From NCBI GenBank assembly GCA_964524145.1, contig CAZGCA010000003.1, positions 52,962 through 116,961 on the forward strand: a stretch of DNA of 64,000 nt. Direction: 5' to 3'. Shown here piece by piece: positions 1 through 8,996 of the stretch. A program made the position numbers and the translations under genes. The DNA comes from CAZGCA01 sp964524145. GTDB taxonomy: Bacteria; Hydrogenedentota; CAZGCA01. Numbering within the stretch: position 1 is the first letter of the stretch; each line of letters starts with the position of its first letter. The notes under the pieces were generated by a model that ran no database searches, was not told where the DNA came from, and saw only the letters and a program-made list of their open reading frames with translations.

Positions 1-2
1 TG

Positions 3-983
3 GGGATCACCGCCGGCGCGAGCACGCCTAACTGGCTGATACGATTAGTGATAGATACTGTCGAACGGATCAAGGAAGAATCCGGCGATGTGCCGCTGCC
101 GAGCAGGTTGTTCTCGAAGTTCATGTACCTCACCACGGCCAGTGGCGTCCAACCGGCTCTGGGAGGGGCGTTCCTGACCTACGCCTGCTGTGTTGTCCAG
201 GGGATACCGATGCGTTGGGAATATCCTGCAATCGCTTCCACGTACATCTTCTCGATAATCCACCTCACGTTCCTGGCGCACCGGGACGCGGCACTGTATA
301 ACGAGCCCGCTCGGTCGAGGTTCTACGAGAGGCATGGAGGCAAAATGTCGATCGCCGGAGCGGTCTCGGCGGTGGCCGCAGTCGTGCTGTCCGGGCTCCT
401 TGGGCTCTTGCCCTTCCTGATAGTGTTGTTTGCGGTGTGTGCCGGTGCCGCCTACACGCGGACTATTGTGCCGTCCCGTCTCTTCAAGGGATTCAAGTAT
501 AGGAGTCTCAAAGACATACCTGGCTCGAAAGACATCTTCTCTGCCGGCGCATGGGCCGGGATAACTGCATTTGTTCCGATGCTTGCCTCGGGCGCGCGGT
601 TCGGTTTCGCAAGCTTGGCCGCCATAGTCTTCGCGGGAACTATCGCGTTCGTCCGCTCCGTAATCTTCGATGTGCGCCATATTCAAAGCGACCAGATCGT
701 GGGCAACGAGACGATACCGTTGATAGCCGGCAAACGCGCCTCGAAGGTGATGCTGGGCGGGCTGGCACTCTTCCTGGCAGTCTTCCTGGCCGTCTCCGCA
801 AACTACGGCGCGATATCGTCGGTCGGGTACTACCTGACAGCGTGCGTGGCCTACGCATGCGGATACCTCTACCTCTACCACGAGCGCATAATATTCCAGG
901 GGGTCTCATTCGAGGCCGTTGTGGACATGAACTTCTACGTTGCCGGCGCTGTCGCGGCACTATGGTCTGCATACTATGGTTGA
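3..983 (+). CDS. IspH C-terminus fused to UbiA-like membrane prenyltransferase domain (partial)
   Basis: The frame is open to the left edge of the window. Its first visible residues, GITAGASTPNWLI, are the C-terminal signature of IspH (4-hydroxy-3-methylbut-2-enyl diphosphate reductase); the Ser of TAGAS is a diphosphate ligand in characterised IspH. There is no stop before a hydrophobic domain with about eight membrane segments (about residues 35-326 of the visible part). That domain carries a UbiA-type second Asp motif (DVRHIQSDQIVGNETIP, with His for the middle Asp). The first Asp motif is degenerate (AHRDAALYNEPARSRFY). A GTG at 48 could start the membrane domain alone, but it lies inside the IspH signature helix and has no Shine-Dalgarno sequence. 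A fusion of isoprenoid precursor synthesis with prenyl transfer is therefore the better reading. The stop overlaps the next start by 8 bases. Confidence 0.8.
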   Translation, partial: GITAGASTPNWLIRLVIDTVERIKEESGDVPLPSRLFSKFMYLTTASGVQPALGGAFLTYACCVVQGIPMRWEYPAIASTYIFSIIHLTFLAHRDAALYNEPARSRFYERHGGKMSIAGAVSAVAAVVLSGLLGLLPFLIVLFAVCAGAAYTRTIVPSRLFKGFKYRSLKDIPGSKDIFSAGAWAGITAFVPMLASGARFGFASLAAIVFAGTIAFVRSVIFDVRHIQSDQIVGNETIPLIAGKRASKVMLGGLALFLAVFLAVSANYGAISSVGYYLTACVAYACGYLYLYHERIIFQGVSFEAVVDMNFYVAGAVAALWSAYYG

Positions 984-2571
984 GCGCCGCCTCGCCGCGA
1001 ATTCATCAGAGCCCCTTACTGTCACCGTCATGCGGCTTCGGCCGTCTCTTGCGGAGGCGTTGACAACCTGTGGGCTCAATGTTGCAGAGATCGAGCCCGG
1101 CCGCGACGAACCCGGACCACAGAACTGCATCCTTTTCGGGAACGAGTTGGTGATCGTATGGAAGAATGCCCACGAATTTGTCCAGTCGATCGTGGACAAG
1201 AGCCTTTTCGCCGAAGCAGCCGAGTTGACCGAAGGGTACGAGAAGGTGGTCTTCGTCGTCGAGGGCAAGGACCTCTACGACGTGCGCAACGTGCATGAGA
1301 AGGCGATCCAGGGCGCACTTTCCGCGCTCGTCGTCCAGTACCAAGCGGCTGTGTTGAGGACAGCGAGCCAAGCCGAGACCGTCGGCATTATCGCAACTAT
1401 CGCACGACACCAACTGCTCGGCGTGCCCGAGGTCTCGATGCACCCCAAACGCAAAGCAGTCGATCTCGCTGACTTGCAGAGGCGAGTCGTCGAGATGTTG
1501 CCCTGTGTTGGCCGTGTAGGCGCGCGGAACATGCTGCGCGCGTTCGAGTCAATAGACAGGATCTGTAACGCTTCGGAAGAAGAGCTGGCCGCTGTGCCCG
1601 GGATTGGCGCTCGTGGCGCCGCCCAAATACGCCAGGTTCTCTCCGGTGCCTACGAATCGGTCGATACCGAGACCGAGATCGAGGAAGCGGTATCCAGGAA
1701 CCTGTCGCTGTTGTTCGGTGGCGATGTTGAGCTGGTGGCGAGACAACGTGCCGTTGCCGTGCCCACCGGCCGCGGGATCATAGACCTTGCTGTCGCCGAC
1801 CGGTCGCGAAAGGTGTTATACATAGTCGAGTTGAAGAAAGACCCGCCCACCAAGAAAGATGTCGCCCAGGTGCGCGGATACATCGACTCGCTGCGACGTA
1901 ACGCCGCCGGCGACGACGCGCACGTCCTGTCCGAGTTCGCGGCAGGGGGGTTCGAGATTCGAGGCGTCATAGCGTCTCCGTTTGAGCCCAAGCACGCCGT
2001 CGCCGCAGGCGAGATAGAGGTACGCGTATTGCCTCGCGAGAAGCTTGCTGAGGCAGTGACGGCGCACTATCACAGAGAACGCACGTTGCGCGAGGTCAAC
2101 AAGATACTGTCGCCCGAACCGCTTCGTGCAGCGCTCGACGAGCGCAAGGCCGCCTCCGAGACCGTCGTCTGGACAAACGGTTGTTTCGACATACTGCACA
2201 AGGGCCATGTGACATATCTCGAGCACGCGCGCTCTCTCGGTGATTGTCTCGTGGTCGGCGTCAACAGCGACGCATCGACCCGCGCGATCAAGGGGCCCGA
2301 CAGACCCATATTCCCCGAAGACCACCGGGCACGTTTGGTTGCCGCGCTGCGTTGCGTCGATTACGTCACGATATTCGACGAGACCGACACGACCCGGTTG
2401 CTCGAGTTGCTCGAGCCGACGGTCTACGCCAAGGGTGGCGACTACACGATCGACACCATCAACCAGGACGAGCGGCGCGTGGTGGAAGCGTACGGCGGAC
2501 GAATCGCCATCCTCCCGAAGATCGAGGGAGAGTCCACCACGGCCGTCATACAGCGAATCAAGGAAAGATGA
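976..2571 (+). CDS. Fusion: degenerate ERCC4 domain - helix-hairpin-helix - NucS-like nuclease - RfaE2-type nucleotidyltransferase
   Basis: One uninterrupted 531-residue frame. Residues about 14-150 resemble an ERCC4/XPF nuclease domain in layout (ELVIVWKNAHEFVQSIVDKSLF...VVFVVEG), but the catalytic GDx...ERK triad reads GNE...VWK, so this half is probably inactive. Residues 172-225 hold two helix-hairpin-helix motifs (LPCVGRVGARNML, VPGIGARGAAQI). Residues 228-375 resemble the NucS/DUF91 nuclease, with D270 and E285-x-K287 in the expected D...ExK arrangement. Residues about 390-531 are a complete D-glycero-beta-D-manno-heptose-1-phosphate adenylyltransferase (RfaE2/HldE C-terminal) domain with the GCFDILHKGH nucleotide motif and a KGGDY segment. 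No Met or good ribosome site lies between the halves. The ATG at 976 is chosen because it overlaps the upstream stop; an ATG at 940 is possible. Why branched-DNA recognition and LPS heptose activation share a chain is unknown. Confidence 0.82.
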   Translation: MVERRLAANSSEPLTVTVMRLRPSLAEALTTCGLNVAEIEPGRDEPGPQNCILFGNELVIVWKNAHEFVQSIVDKSLFAEAAELTEGYEKVVFVVEGKDLYDVRNVHEKAIQGALSALVVQYQAAVLRTASQAETVGIIATIARHQLLGVPEVSMHPKRKAVDLADLQRRVVEMLPCVGRVGARNMLRAFESIDRICNASEEELAAVPGIGARGAAQIRQVLSGAYESVDTETEIEEAVSRNLSLLFGGDVELVARQRAVAVPTGRGIIDLAVADRSRKVLYIVELKKDPPTKKDVAQVRGYIDSLRRNAAGDDAHVLSEFAAGGFEIRGVIASPFEPKHAVAAGEIEVRVLPREKLAEAVTAHYHRERTLREVNKILSPEPLRAALDERKAASETVVWTNGCFDILHKGHVTYLEHARSLGDCLVVGVNSDASTRAIKGPDRPIFPEDHRARLVAALRCVDYVTIFDETDTTRLLELLEPTVYAKGGDYTIDTINQDERRVVEAYGGRIAILPKIEGESTTAVIQRIKER

Positions 2572-2577
2572 GCCGGG

Positions 2578-3981
2578 ATGGCTGCCGATAGACCGCCGAA
2601 ATCACGTGTGGACGAAGACGTGTTCCGTCTGCTTGCGGAAGCCGTTGGCAAGGAGCACGTCTCCCGGGACCCCGTTGATCTGGTCTGCCATTCGTACGAC
2701 GCGTCGCGGACCATCGGCAAACCCGACGTCGTGGTCAAACCCGCCTCGGCGGGCGAGGTGAGCAAAATCATGGTTCTGGCTGGAGATGCCGCCGTCCCGG
2801 TCTCCCCGCTGGGCGCGGCCTCGGGCCTGACGGGCGGAAGCGTTCCACTCGCAGGGGGTATCGTTCTCGACCTCTCCCGGATGAACCGAATCATCGATAT
2901 CGACGCAGTCGCCTCAACAGCCACGGTCCAGCCGGGCGTGATAGTCGGCGACCTTCAGCGGCGCGTCGAGGCGCAAGGGCTTTTCTACCCGCCCGACCCT
3001 GCCAGCGCCGACTTCTGCACCGTCGGCGGCAACATAGCCGAGTGCGCTGGCGGGTTGCGATGCGTGAAATACGGGGTAACACGCGATTACGTTCTCGGGC
3101 TCGAGGTTGTTCTGCCTTCGGGCGCGATCATCCATACCGGGTCAGGCACGCTCAAGAACGTGACCGGATACGACCTCACCCGGCTGTTTGTCGGGTCGGA
3201 GGGCACGTTGGGCGTCTTCACGCAGATCATCCTGAAACTCGTTCCGCTCCCGGAGACAGTCCAGACTGCCGCGGCGTTCTTTGAGACCGAGTCGAACGCC
3301 ATCTCCGCCGCGATAGCAATTCTCCAGGCACGGATCGTGCCACGCGCTCTCGAGTTCATGGATAGCGTCGTCTTGGACAGCATCCAACGCCACGAGGGAC
3401 GAGACTTTCCCGAAGGCGCCCGTGCGGCGCTGCTTATCGAGGTCGATGGTTCCCGGGCCGACACCGACGCACAGATGGCGCGCGTGCTCGACGTGCTCGA
3501 CGCCCAAAGCGCGCTCCATAAGGAACGGGTCTCTTCACAGGACGAAAGTGACGAGCTTTGGTCGATCAGGCGGGGGATATCGCCCGCGCTTTACAAGCTC
3601 GGCGACAAGAAACTCAATGAGGACGTCTGCGTGCCGCGCAGCAAGCTCCTCGAGTTACTCGAAGGGATCGACGAGATCCGCAGATCACGCGAGGTCATTG
3701 TCGGCTGCTTCGGCCACGTCGGCGACGGCAACATACACGTCAACTTCATGATGGACTCGACAAACGCGGACGAATGCTCGCGGGCCGAGCGCGGGGTCGA
3801 GGATCTTTTCAACTTGGTGTTGTCGCTGGGCGGCACGCTGAGCGGCGAACACGGTGTGGGGACCGCCAAATCGCCGTACCTGTCGATGGAGATAGGCGAC
3901 GCAGAGCTCAAGGTCATGCGGTCGCTCAAACGCCTGTTCGACCCGAAAGGCATACTGAACCCGGGCAAGATATTCACGTGA
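2578..3981 (+). CDS. glcD: FAD-binding glycolate/D-lactate oxidase, GlcD-type subunit
   Basis: 467 residues, the usual GlcD length. It has an N-terminal FAD_binding_4 (PCMH) domain (about 50-225) with SPLGAASGLTGGSVPLAGG and GSGTLKNVTGYDLTRLFVGSEGTLG, and a C-terminal FAD-linked oxidase domain ending in SGEHGVGTAKSPYL and FDPKGILNPGKIF. The predicted reaction is oxidation of a 2-hydroxyacid such as glycolate or D-lactate to the 2-oxoacid, with electrons passed to the partner iron-sulfur protein encoded next. It starts 6 bases after the upstream stop, and its own stop overlaps the next start (GTGA). Substrate cannot be decided from sequence alone. A glycerate kinase at 26119 would be consistent with C2/C3 hydroxyacid use. 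Confidence 0.9.
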   Translation: MAADRPPKSRVDEDVFRLLAEAVGKEHVSRDPVDLVCHSYDASRTIGKPDVVVKPASAGEVSKIMVLAGDAAVPVSPLGAASGLTGGSVPLAGGIVLDLSRMNRIIDIDAVASTATVQPGVIVGDLQRRVEAQGLFYPPDPASADFCTVGGNIAECAGGLRCVKYGVTRDYVLGLEVVLPSGAIIHTGSGTLKNVTGYDLTRLFVGSEGTLGVFTQIILKLVPLPETVQTAAAFFETESNAISAAIAILQARIVPRALEFMDSVVLDSIQRHEGRDFPEGARAALLIEVDGSRADTDAQMARVLDVLDAQSALHKERVSSQDESDELWSIRRGISPALYKLGDKKLNEDVCVPRSKLLELLEGIDEIRRSREVIVGCFGHVGDGNIHVNFMMDSTNADECSRAERGVEDLFNLVLSLGGTLSGEHGVGTAKSPYLSMEIGDAELKVMRSLKRLFDPKGILNPGKIFT

Positions 3982-5321
3982 GTCCATCCCGATCACCCCA
4001 CACCGCTCAATCTGCCGAAACGGACGTGCTGGCCGCGCTCACCGCCAAGTGCGCCAAATGCGGCAAATGCCGGTCGGTCTGTCCCGTCTTCGCCGAGATG
4101 GACGACGAACGGTTCGTGGCCCGCGGGAGAATCGCGCTTCTCGACGCGGTTATCGCCGGCGAGCTCGGTGCGTCGCCAAAGCTCATCGAGTCGTTACAGG
4201 CCTGCGTCGGCTGCTACCGGTGCGAGGCGGAATGTCCGTCTGCCGTGGACTTCAGCAGTATTCTGCGCGAGTTCAAGTCCAGCCGCCGGTATCCAACGCC
4301 GATCTGGGCCCGGTTCGTCTTTCGTCATGTGCTGCCGCGTCGCAGGTTGTTCGACATGGCGATAAAGGCCGGGGCTCTATCGCAGAAGATTCTGCCGCGC
4401 GACCGCACCATGCCGTTGCGACATCTGCCCATGCTGCTGCTCAAGGGGCGCAAGATACCGGAACTCGCCAGCAGGAGTTTCTTGCGACAGGTGTCAAGCA
4501 CCAAGCAGGATAAACCTGTCAGCCAGCCGAAGATGCGAGCTGCGTTCTTCGTCGGCTGCCTTACCAACTACGTGTATCCGCAGGTGGCGATGGCGTCAAT
4601 GCGTTTGTTGCGCCGGGCCAATATAGAAGTCATTGTCCCGCCCGACCAGGTGTGTTGTGGGGCACCTGCGCTCGCGCTCGGCGACGAGACGGCTGCTCGT
4701 AAGCTTATGCGGGCCAATGTGGAGGCGTTCATGAAGCACGACCCGGATGTCATCTTCACCGCGTGCGCGTCGTGCGGGCGCGTCTTGAAGAAGGAGTTCA
4801 CGGACGTTCTGGGCGCGGACGCGGAGCGTTTTAGCAGTCGAGTCCGCGACATATCCGAACTGCTTGTCGACGAGTTCCAGGAGGTCTCTGCGGCCGTCAC
4901 GCAGACGGTGACGTATCATGACCCGTGCCACCTCAGATATGTACAAGGCATATACAAAGGGCCGCGCGACCTGCTTGCAAGGCACTCGGACTACAGGGAG
5001 ATGCCGGGCGCAGATCTCTGTTGCGGGCTCGGCGGCCTGTTCAACCTGTATTACTACGAACTATCACAGGAGATCGCGAAACGCAAAGCCCGGTCAATCG
5101 AGAGTGTCGACGCAGATACTGTGGCCACAAGTTGCCCCGGATGTATGCTCCAGTTACAGACTATCGTGAGCGATATGGCAAAGCCTCGACGTGTTGTCCA
5201 CCTTGTCGAGGTACTGGAACGAGCGATCTCGGCTTCTTCGAACAGCGTCGAAACAGCAGCCGGGGCTTCAGAAACCTCTGAATCGGAGACTGTTAATGCG
5301 GCAGCACATGCAGAGCCGTAG
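3978..5321 (+). CDS. glcF: Glycolate/lactate oxidase iron-sulfur subunit, GlcF-type
   Basis: The start is taken as the GTG at 3978, which overlaps the glcD stop in the sequence GTGA; the frame runs further upstream only inside glcD. This gives 447 residues. Two ferredoxin-type [4Fe-4S] motifs lie near the N-terminus (CAKCGKCRSVCPVF and CVGCYRCEAECPSAVDF). Two CCG domains follow (FFVGCLTNY...QVCCGAP; HDPCHL...LCCGLGG...SCPGCMLQ), which in this family bind additional iron-sulfur clusters. It should accept electrons from GlcD and pass them to a quinone or heterodisulfide-type carrier. The tight overlap with glcD implies translational coupling. Confidence 0.9.
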   Translation: MSPSRSPHTAQSAETDVLAALTAKCAKCGKCRSVCPVFAEMDDERFVARGRIALLDAVIAGELGASPKLIESLQACVGCYRCEAECPSAVDFSSILREFKSSRRYPTPIWARFVFRHVLPRRRLFDMAIKAGALSQKILPRDRTMPLRHLPMLLLKGRKIPELASRSFLRQVSSTKQDKPVSQPKMRAAFFVGCLTNYVYPQVAMASMRLLRRANIEVIVPPDQVCCGAPALALGDETAARKLMRANVEAFMKHDPDVIFTACASCGRVLKKEFTDVLGADAERFSSRVRDISELLVDEFQEVSAAVTQTVTYHDPCHLRYVQGIYKGPRDLLARHSDYREMPGADLCCGLGGLFNLYYYELSQEIAKRKARSIESVDADTVATSCPGCMLQLQTIVSDMAKPRRVVHLVEVLERAISASSNSVETAAGASETSESETVNAAAHAEP

Positions 5322-5335
5322 CGTGCTCGGGAGTC

Positions 5336-6115
5336 ATGATACATGATAGAATGGACTGGTTGATGGAAAACCCACTGACAATCATCATCCCCGTGCTTAA
5401 CGAGGAAGACGCGATACCGGAAACCCTGCGTGCATTGATCGACGCGGTCCCCCATACCGATATCGTCGTCGTCGACGACCATTCTACCGACGGCACCCCA
5501 AACATTGTCGAGTCGTTCGCGGCTGAACATTCTCGTGTTCGGCTCGTTCACAACGAGATGGAGCGCGGATTTGCGAACGCTCTCAAGACGGGTTTCAAGA
5601 CCGCCACCACCGAGTTCGTGCTGCCCGTCATGGGCGACCTGTGCGACGAAGTGGCCAAAATACCCGAGATGCTCGAGGTCTGTCTGGACGGCGACTGCGA
5701 TCTGGTGTGCGGGTCGCGCTACATCAAAGGTGGACGCAAAGAGGGAGGGCCGAGGATACAGACGTTCTTTTCGTGGCTGTTCGGCATTACGATACACCTG
5801 CTTACCGGTATTGCAACGCACGACATCTCGAATTCGTTCAAGATGTACCGCAGATCGGCCCTGGAAGCTATCACGATCGAGAGCAGCATGTTTGAGGTAT
5901 CGATGGAGATGACGCTCAAGGTCTTCTTTCAAGGCGGCAAGGTGGCCGAAGTGCCTACCGTATGGCTCCATCGAAAACAGGGCGAATCGAAATTTCATCC
6001 ACTGCCGCTCGTTTCAGCTTACGGCAGATGGTACGTGTACGCCGTCTCAGGCGCTGTCAAACGCAGGTTGCGCAACCCGCTGCCCGGATGGAGAGGAGAA
6101 CACGATGGCAAGTAG
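5336..6115 (+). CDS. Family 2 glycosyltransferase (dolichol-phosphate mannosyltransferase-like)
   Basis: 259 residues with a GT-A fold signature: LTIIIPVLNEEDAIPETL for nucleotide-sugar binding, VVVDDHSTDGT and the DLCDEV aspartate region (usually DxD-like), then a GSRYIKGG segment typical of DPM1/polyprenyl-phosphate glycosyltransferases. It probably transfers a sugar to a lipid phosphate or glycan at the inner membrane. Start choice is uncertain: ATG at 5336 is very close to a GGGAG, and Met codons at 5351 and 5363 are alternatives. It begins 14 bases after glcF and overlaps the next gene by 11 bases, so GT, unknown protein and sulfatase form one unit. Confidence 0.85.
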   Translation: MIHDRMDWLMENPLTIIIPVLNEEDAIPETLRALIDAVPHTDIVVVDDHSTDGTPNIVESFAAEHSRVRLVHNEMERGFANALKTGFKTATTEFVLPVMGDLCDEVAKIPEMLEVCLDGDCDLVCGSRYIKGGRKEGGPRIQTFFSWLFGITIHLLTGIATHDISNSFKMYRRSALEAITIESSMFEVSMEMTLKVFFQGGKVAEVPTVWLHRKQGESKFHPLPLVSAYGRWYVYAVSGAVKRRLRNPLPGWRGEHDGK

Positions 6116-6944
6116 AAGACGGACAATCGTCGGCTCGCCGTTGACGCCCGGGTTGCTGAAACAACTGGGTCTATTCAGCGAGTTTCCGCCTTCGCCGAAT
6201 GGGTTCGAGCCGGGCGGCAATTGGGTCAACACGTATCGGGTGTGGACCTGCCACGGATATCGCAAGAGCGGCAATCACGACGTGGGCTTTCTCAGGATCG
6301 AACGCGGGACAGGTACTCCCAACGGAACGTTCACGTTGAAAGCGGACCAGCAGATCGATCATACGGAAGCGGCCCTCAACATCATCCACGCCGAGATCGA
6401 GTGCCGACGCGACGCTCTGGCGTCCCCGTTGCATTGGCGTCTGTCGAGCCGGTTTGTCGGACCGGAAGGAAAAGCCCGTTCCGGTCTCGACGCCGACGAA
6501 CAGGTTCGAGTCAACGGCGACACTATCGAGGTCACAACGAACGAGCGTACCTTCAAACGAGAAGGGTCGAGCCGACTCACCGCTGATTGGTGCCTCTTTG
6601 AAGCAGTCCAGCGGCTGCCGTTCGAGAAAGAGTCGCATCTCGCCTTTGACGTGTTGGAAGGGTTAAGCCTTTTGAAGCGCGACCACCGTCTCTCCTATCG
6701 CGGCGCCATCACCATGACGCCCGAGAACGACATCACCCTGCACGGATTCCATCAACTGGGACACGGGACTCTGCCCTACGAGTACTGGCTGGACCGGCAT
6801 CACCGGTTGGTGCTGGCCGTTACGCTCAGCCGCGTCTACATCCTCGATGATAAAGCCGAGGAGAAGACAGCCGCCGAGATTAGAAGGGGCCGCAACGAGT
6901 TCCATCGAATGAAACGGGCGTACGAGCGAGGTGGAGTGCGATGA
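6105..6944 (+). CDS. Uncharacterised soluble protein between glycosyltransferase and sulfatase genes
   Basis: 279 residues, no signal peptide and no membrane segment. I do not recognise a catalytic motif. The C-terminal part (YEYWLDRHHRLVLAVTLSRVYILD) has alternating hydrophobic residues suggesting a beta-rich fold, followed by a charged helix (about 245-279). Its start overlaps the glycosyltransferase end by 11 bases and its stop overlaps the sulfatase start in ATGA, so it is translated with both and probably serves the same carbohydrate pathway. Codon use resembles the neighbours. Function unknown. Confidence 0.75.
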   Translation: MASRRRTIVGSPLTPGLLKQLGLFSEFPPSPNGFEPGGNWVNTYRVWTCHGYRKSGNHDVGFLRIERGTGTPNGTFTLKADQQIDHTEAALNIIHAEIECRRDALASPLHWRLSSRFVGPEGKARSGLDADEQVRVNGDTIEVTTNERTFKREGSSRLTADWCLFEAVQRLPFEKESHLAFDVLEGLSLLKRDHRLSYRGAITMTPENDITLHGFHQLGHGTLPYEYWLDRHHRLVLAVTLSRVYILDDKAEEKTAAEIRRGRNEFHRMKRAYERGGVR

Positions 6945-8362
6945 GCGAAAAACACCGCACCCGAAACGCTTCACATTCCATGAACCGGCGCACGTTTCTG
7001 AAGACTAGCGGCGGCGCGGCCATAACGATTGCCGGCGGAAGTCTCAACCGCAGTACGTCCGCCTCCGCTCAAAGTACGAAACCGAACATGCTCCTTGTCA
7101 TTACCGACCAACAGCATATCGACACAATTGCCGCGGGTGGATGCCCTCATCTCGAAACCCCAGCCATGGACTGGCTGAAGAATCGCGGCGTCAGTTTCAG
7201 CCTGTCGTATACTGCCGACCCCCTGTGCAGTCCCGCACGAAGCGCCATATTCACCGGTCGCACTCCCAGCGAAACAGGAGTCTACCAAAACGGCCTGCCC
7301 ATCCGACGTGACATCCCAAACATCGGCCAGTGGTTTTCACAACACACCGACTACGAAACGGTCTACGCCGGAAAGTGGCACCTCCCACGTGCCCGTACTC
7401 ACTTCATACCGGGGTTCAACGTTATCCACACCGGAATCGGCGGCCAGGGCAACCTCGGCGACACGGGAACCTCACGCGCGTGCGATGCGTTTCTGCGAAA
7501 TCGGACTTCCGACAAACCGTTTCTCATGGTTGCCTCGTTCATGCAGCCACACGACATATGCGAATGGCTTCGGCTCAATACCAGGAACCCCGACCGGCTT
7601 CGCTATCAGGAACTGGCCGCCGATCTGCCGCCGTTGCCCGACAATTTCGCCGTCGATCCGCGCGAACCGGCGTTCCTGAAGAGTACGCGTCAACAGCGCG
7701 ATCCCGCTCTCGGCAACTGGGACAAGCAACAATGGCGGTACTACCTGTGGAGCTACTACCGCCACATCGAGATGGTCGACGCCGAGATCGGCCGTGTCTT
7801 GCAGGCGCTTCGCGAGACCGGTCATGAGAAGAACACGCTCATAGTCTTCACCTCCGACCACGGCGAGGGGCTGGCACACCACCAGATGGTGCGCAAAAGT
7901 TCGTCCTACGACGAGGCCTCGAAAGTGCCCTTGCTTGTCTCGCTGCCCGGCCGCATTCCCGCCAACCGGACGGATACCACGCATCTCGTCACCGGTATGG
8001 ATATCATGCCGACACTGTGCGGATACGCCGGTATTGCCCCACCGAACAACATGCGCGGCATGAGCCTCAGACCGTTGTTCGAAGAAGAATCGGCACCGTG
8101 GCGTCGCTGCACGTTCACAGAGATACCCGCTAACATCGGCAGGCTGATTCGCACCCCGCGCTACAAGTACGTCACGTACAAAGACGACCCGGTCGACCAG
8201 CTGTTCGATATGCAGAACGATCCCGGCGAGACAACAAACCTGGCAACCAGCTCACAGCACGCGTCCGTGCTCGATGAACACAAGACGCTGCTGAGAGAAT
8301 GGGAGCGTCAGCTGGACGTGGCCCCCCACGTCCCAAACCCCGACGCGTGGCGGAGCTTGTAG
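6941..8362 (+). CDS. Tat-exported sulfatase
   Basis: 473 residues. A twin-arginine signal (MNRRTFLK, Arg16-Arg17) and a hydrophobic stretch to about residue 45 indicate Tat export; an inner ATG at 6980 also fits as start. The sulfatase signature C-x-P-x-R is present as LCSPARSAIFTGRTP (Cys96, Arg100); this Cys is converted to formylglycine in the family. Metal-binding segments ITDQQH and FTSDHGEGL are also visible. It should hydrolyse sulfate esters, probably of polysaccharides. No formylglycine-generating enzyme or anaerobic sulfatase maturase is in the window, so maturation must be encoded elsewhere. The start overlaps the upstream stop (ATGA). Confidence 0.92.
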   Translation: MSEKHRTRNASHSMNRRTFLKTSGGAAITIAGGSLNRSTSASAQSTKPNMLLVITDQQHIDTIAAGGCPHLETPAMDWLKNRGVSFSLSYTADPLCSPARSAIFTGRTPSETGVYQNGLPIRRDIPNIGQWFSQHTDYETVYAGKWHLPRARTHFIPGFNVIHTGIGGQGNLGDTGTSRACDAFLRNRTSDKPFLMVASFMQPHDICEWLRLNTRNPDRLRYQELAADLPPLPDNFAVDPREPAFLKSTRQQRDPALGNWDKQQWRYYLWSYYRHIEMVDAEIGRVLQALRETGHEKNTLIVFTSDHGEGLAHHQMVRKSSSYDEASKVPLLVSLPGRIPANRTDTTHLVTGMDIMPTLCGYAGIAPPNNMRGMSLRPLFEEESAPWRRCTFTEIPANIGRLIRTPRYKYVTYKDDPVDQLFDMQNDPGETTNLATSSQHASVLDEHKTLLREWERQLDVAPHVPNPDAWRSL

Positions 8363-8372
8363 CGCGTCTCGT

Positions 8373-8996
8373 TTACTCGTCTTGCAAGGTGTCGCTCTCT
8401 TGGCTGTCTTTACCAAGCCCGGCACGTTCACGCCGGTAGTCTTCGGGATAGTCCATATCCGAAAGCACTGCAGAGGTCGGCACGTCAAGCTCGTAGACGT
8501 CGTCCGGGTGGGTGCGCAGAAGGCCACGAAGCCCTACGTCATCGTAACGCTCCAGGACCTCATCGCGATACCCCACCGAAAACAGGATTGGATGGCCCCG
8601 TTTGCCACGATAGAGCGGTACGAGAATCCCTTTGTCGGTCGAGCCGAACGATTGAACCATCTCGTCGACCAGTCCGGCGCTGATTGCCGGCTGGTCGCCT
8701 AACGCCACCATGACCGCGTCGCACTGCTTAGGCAGCGCATCGAGACCGCAACGCACCGACGACAGCATACCCGCCTTGTAGTTGGGATTCGTCGCAATCG
8801 AAACCGAACGGCCCGACAATTCTTCGGCGACCCGGTCCCCGTCATGACCGACAACCACGATAACCGTATCGACGACGCTCCGATTAAGCTCGCTGACAAT
8901 ATGGCCGACGACCGTTGTGCCGCCAAACGGCAGGAGAAGTTTCTGCACACCCATTCTGCGGGACTCGCCTGCGGCAAGAACGATTGCGCAAATCAT
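8373..8996 (-). CDS. mocA: MocA-type molybdenum cofactor cytidylyltransferase
   Basis: 207 residues of the MobA-like NTP transferase fold: AIVLAAGESRRMGVQKLLLPFGG (nucleotide loop and Lys), VALGDQPAIS (metal-binding Asp) and GKRGHPILF. MocA proteins load CMP onto the molybdopterin cofactor for xanthine-dehydrogenase-family enzymes. The gene overlaps xdhC by 4 bases. No molybdenum hydroxylase structural gene lies in the window, so the client enzyme is elsewhere. Confidence 0.88.
   Translation of the reverse strand: MICAIVLAAGESRRMGVQKLLLPFGGTTVVGHIVSELNRSVVDTVIVVVGHDGDRVAEELSGRSVSIATNPNYKAGMLSSVRCGLDALPKQCDAVMVALGDQPAISAGLVDEMVQSFGSTDKGILVPLYRGKRGHPILFSVGYRDEVLERYDDVGLRGLLRTHPDDVYELDVPTSAVLSDMDYPEDYRRERAGLGKDSQESDTLQDE

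Noticed and set aside
3774..3977. Upstream extension of glcF
   Set aside because: Lies inside conserved glcD sequence; the GTG at 3978 overlapping the glcD stop is the natural start.
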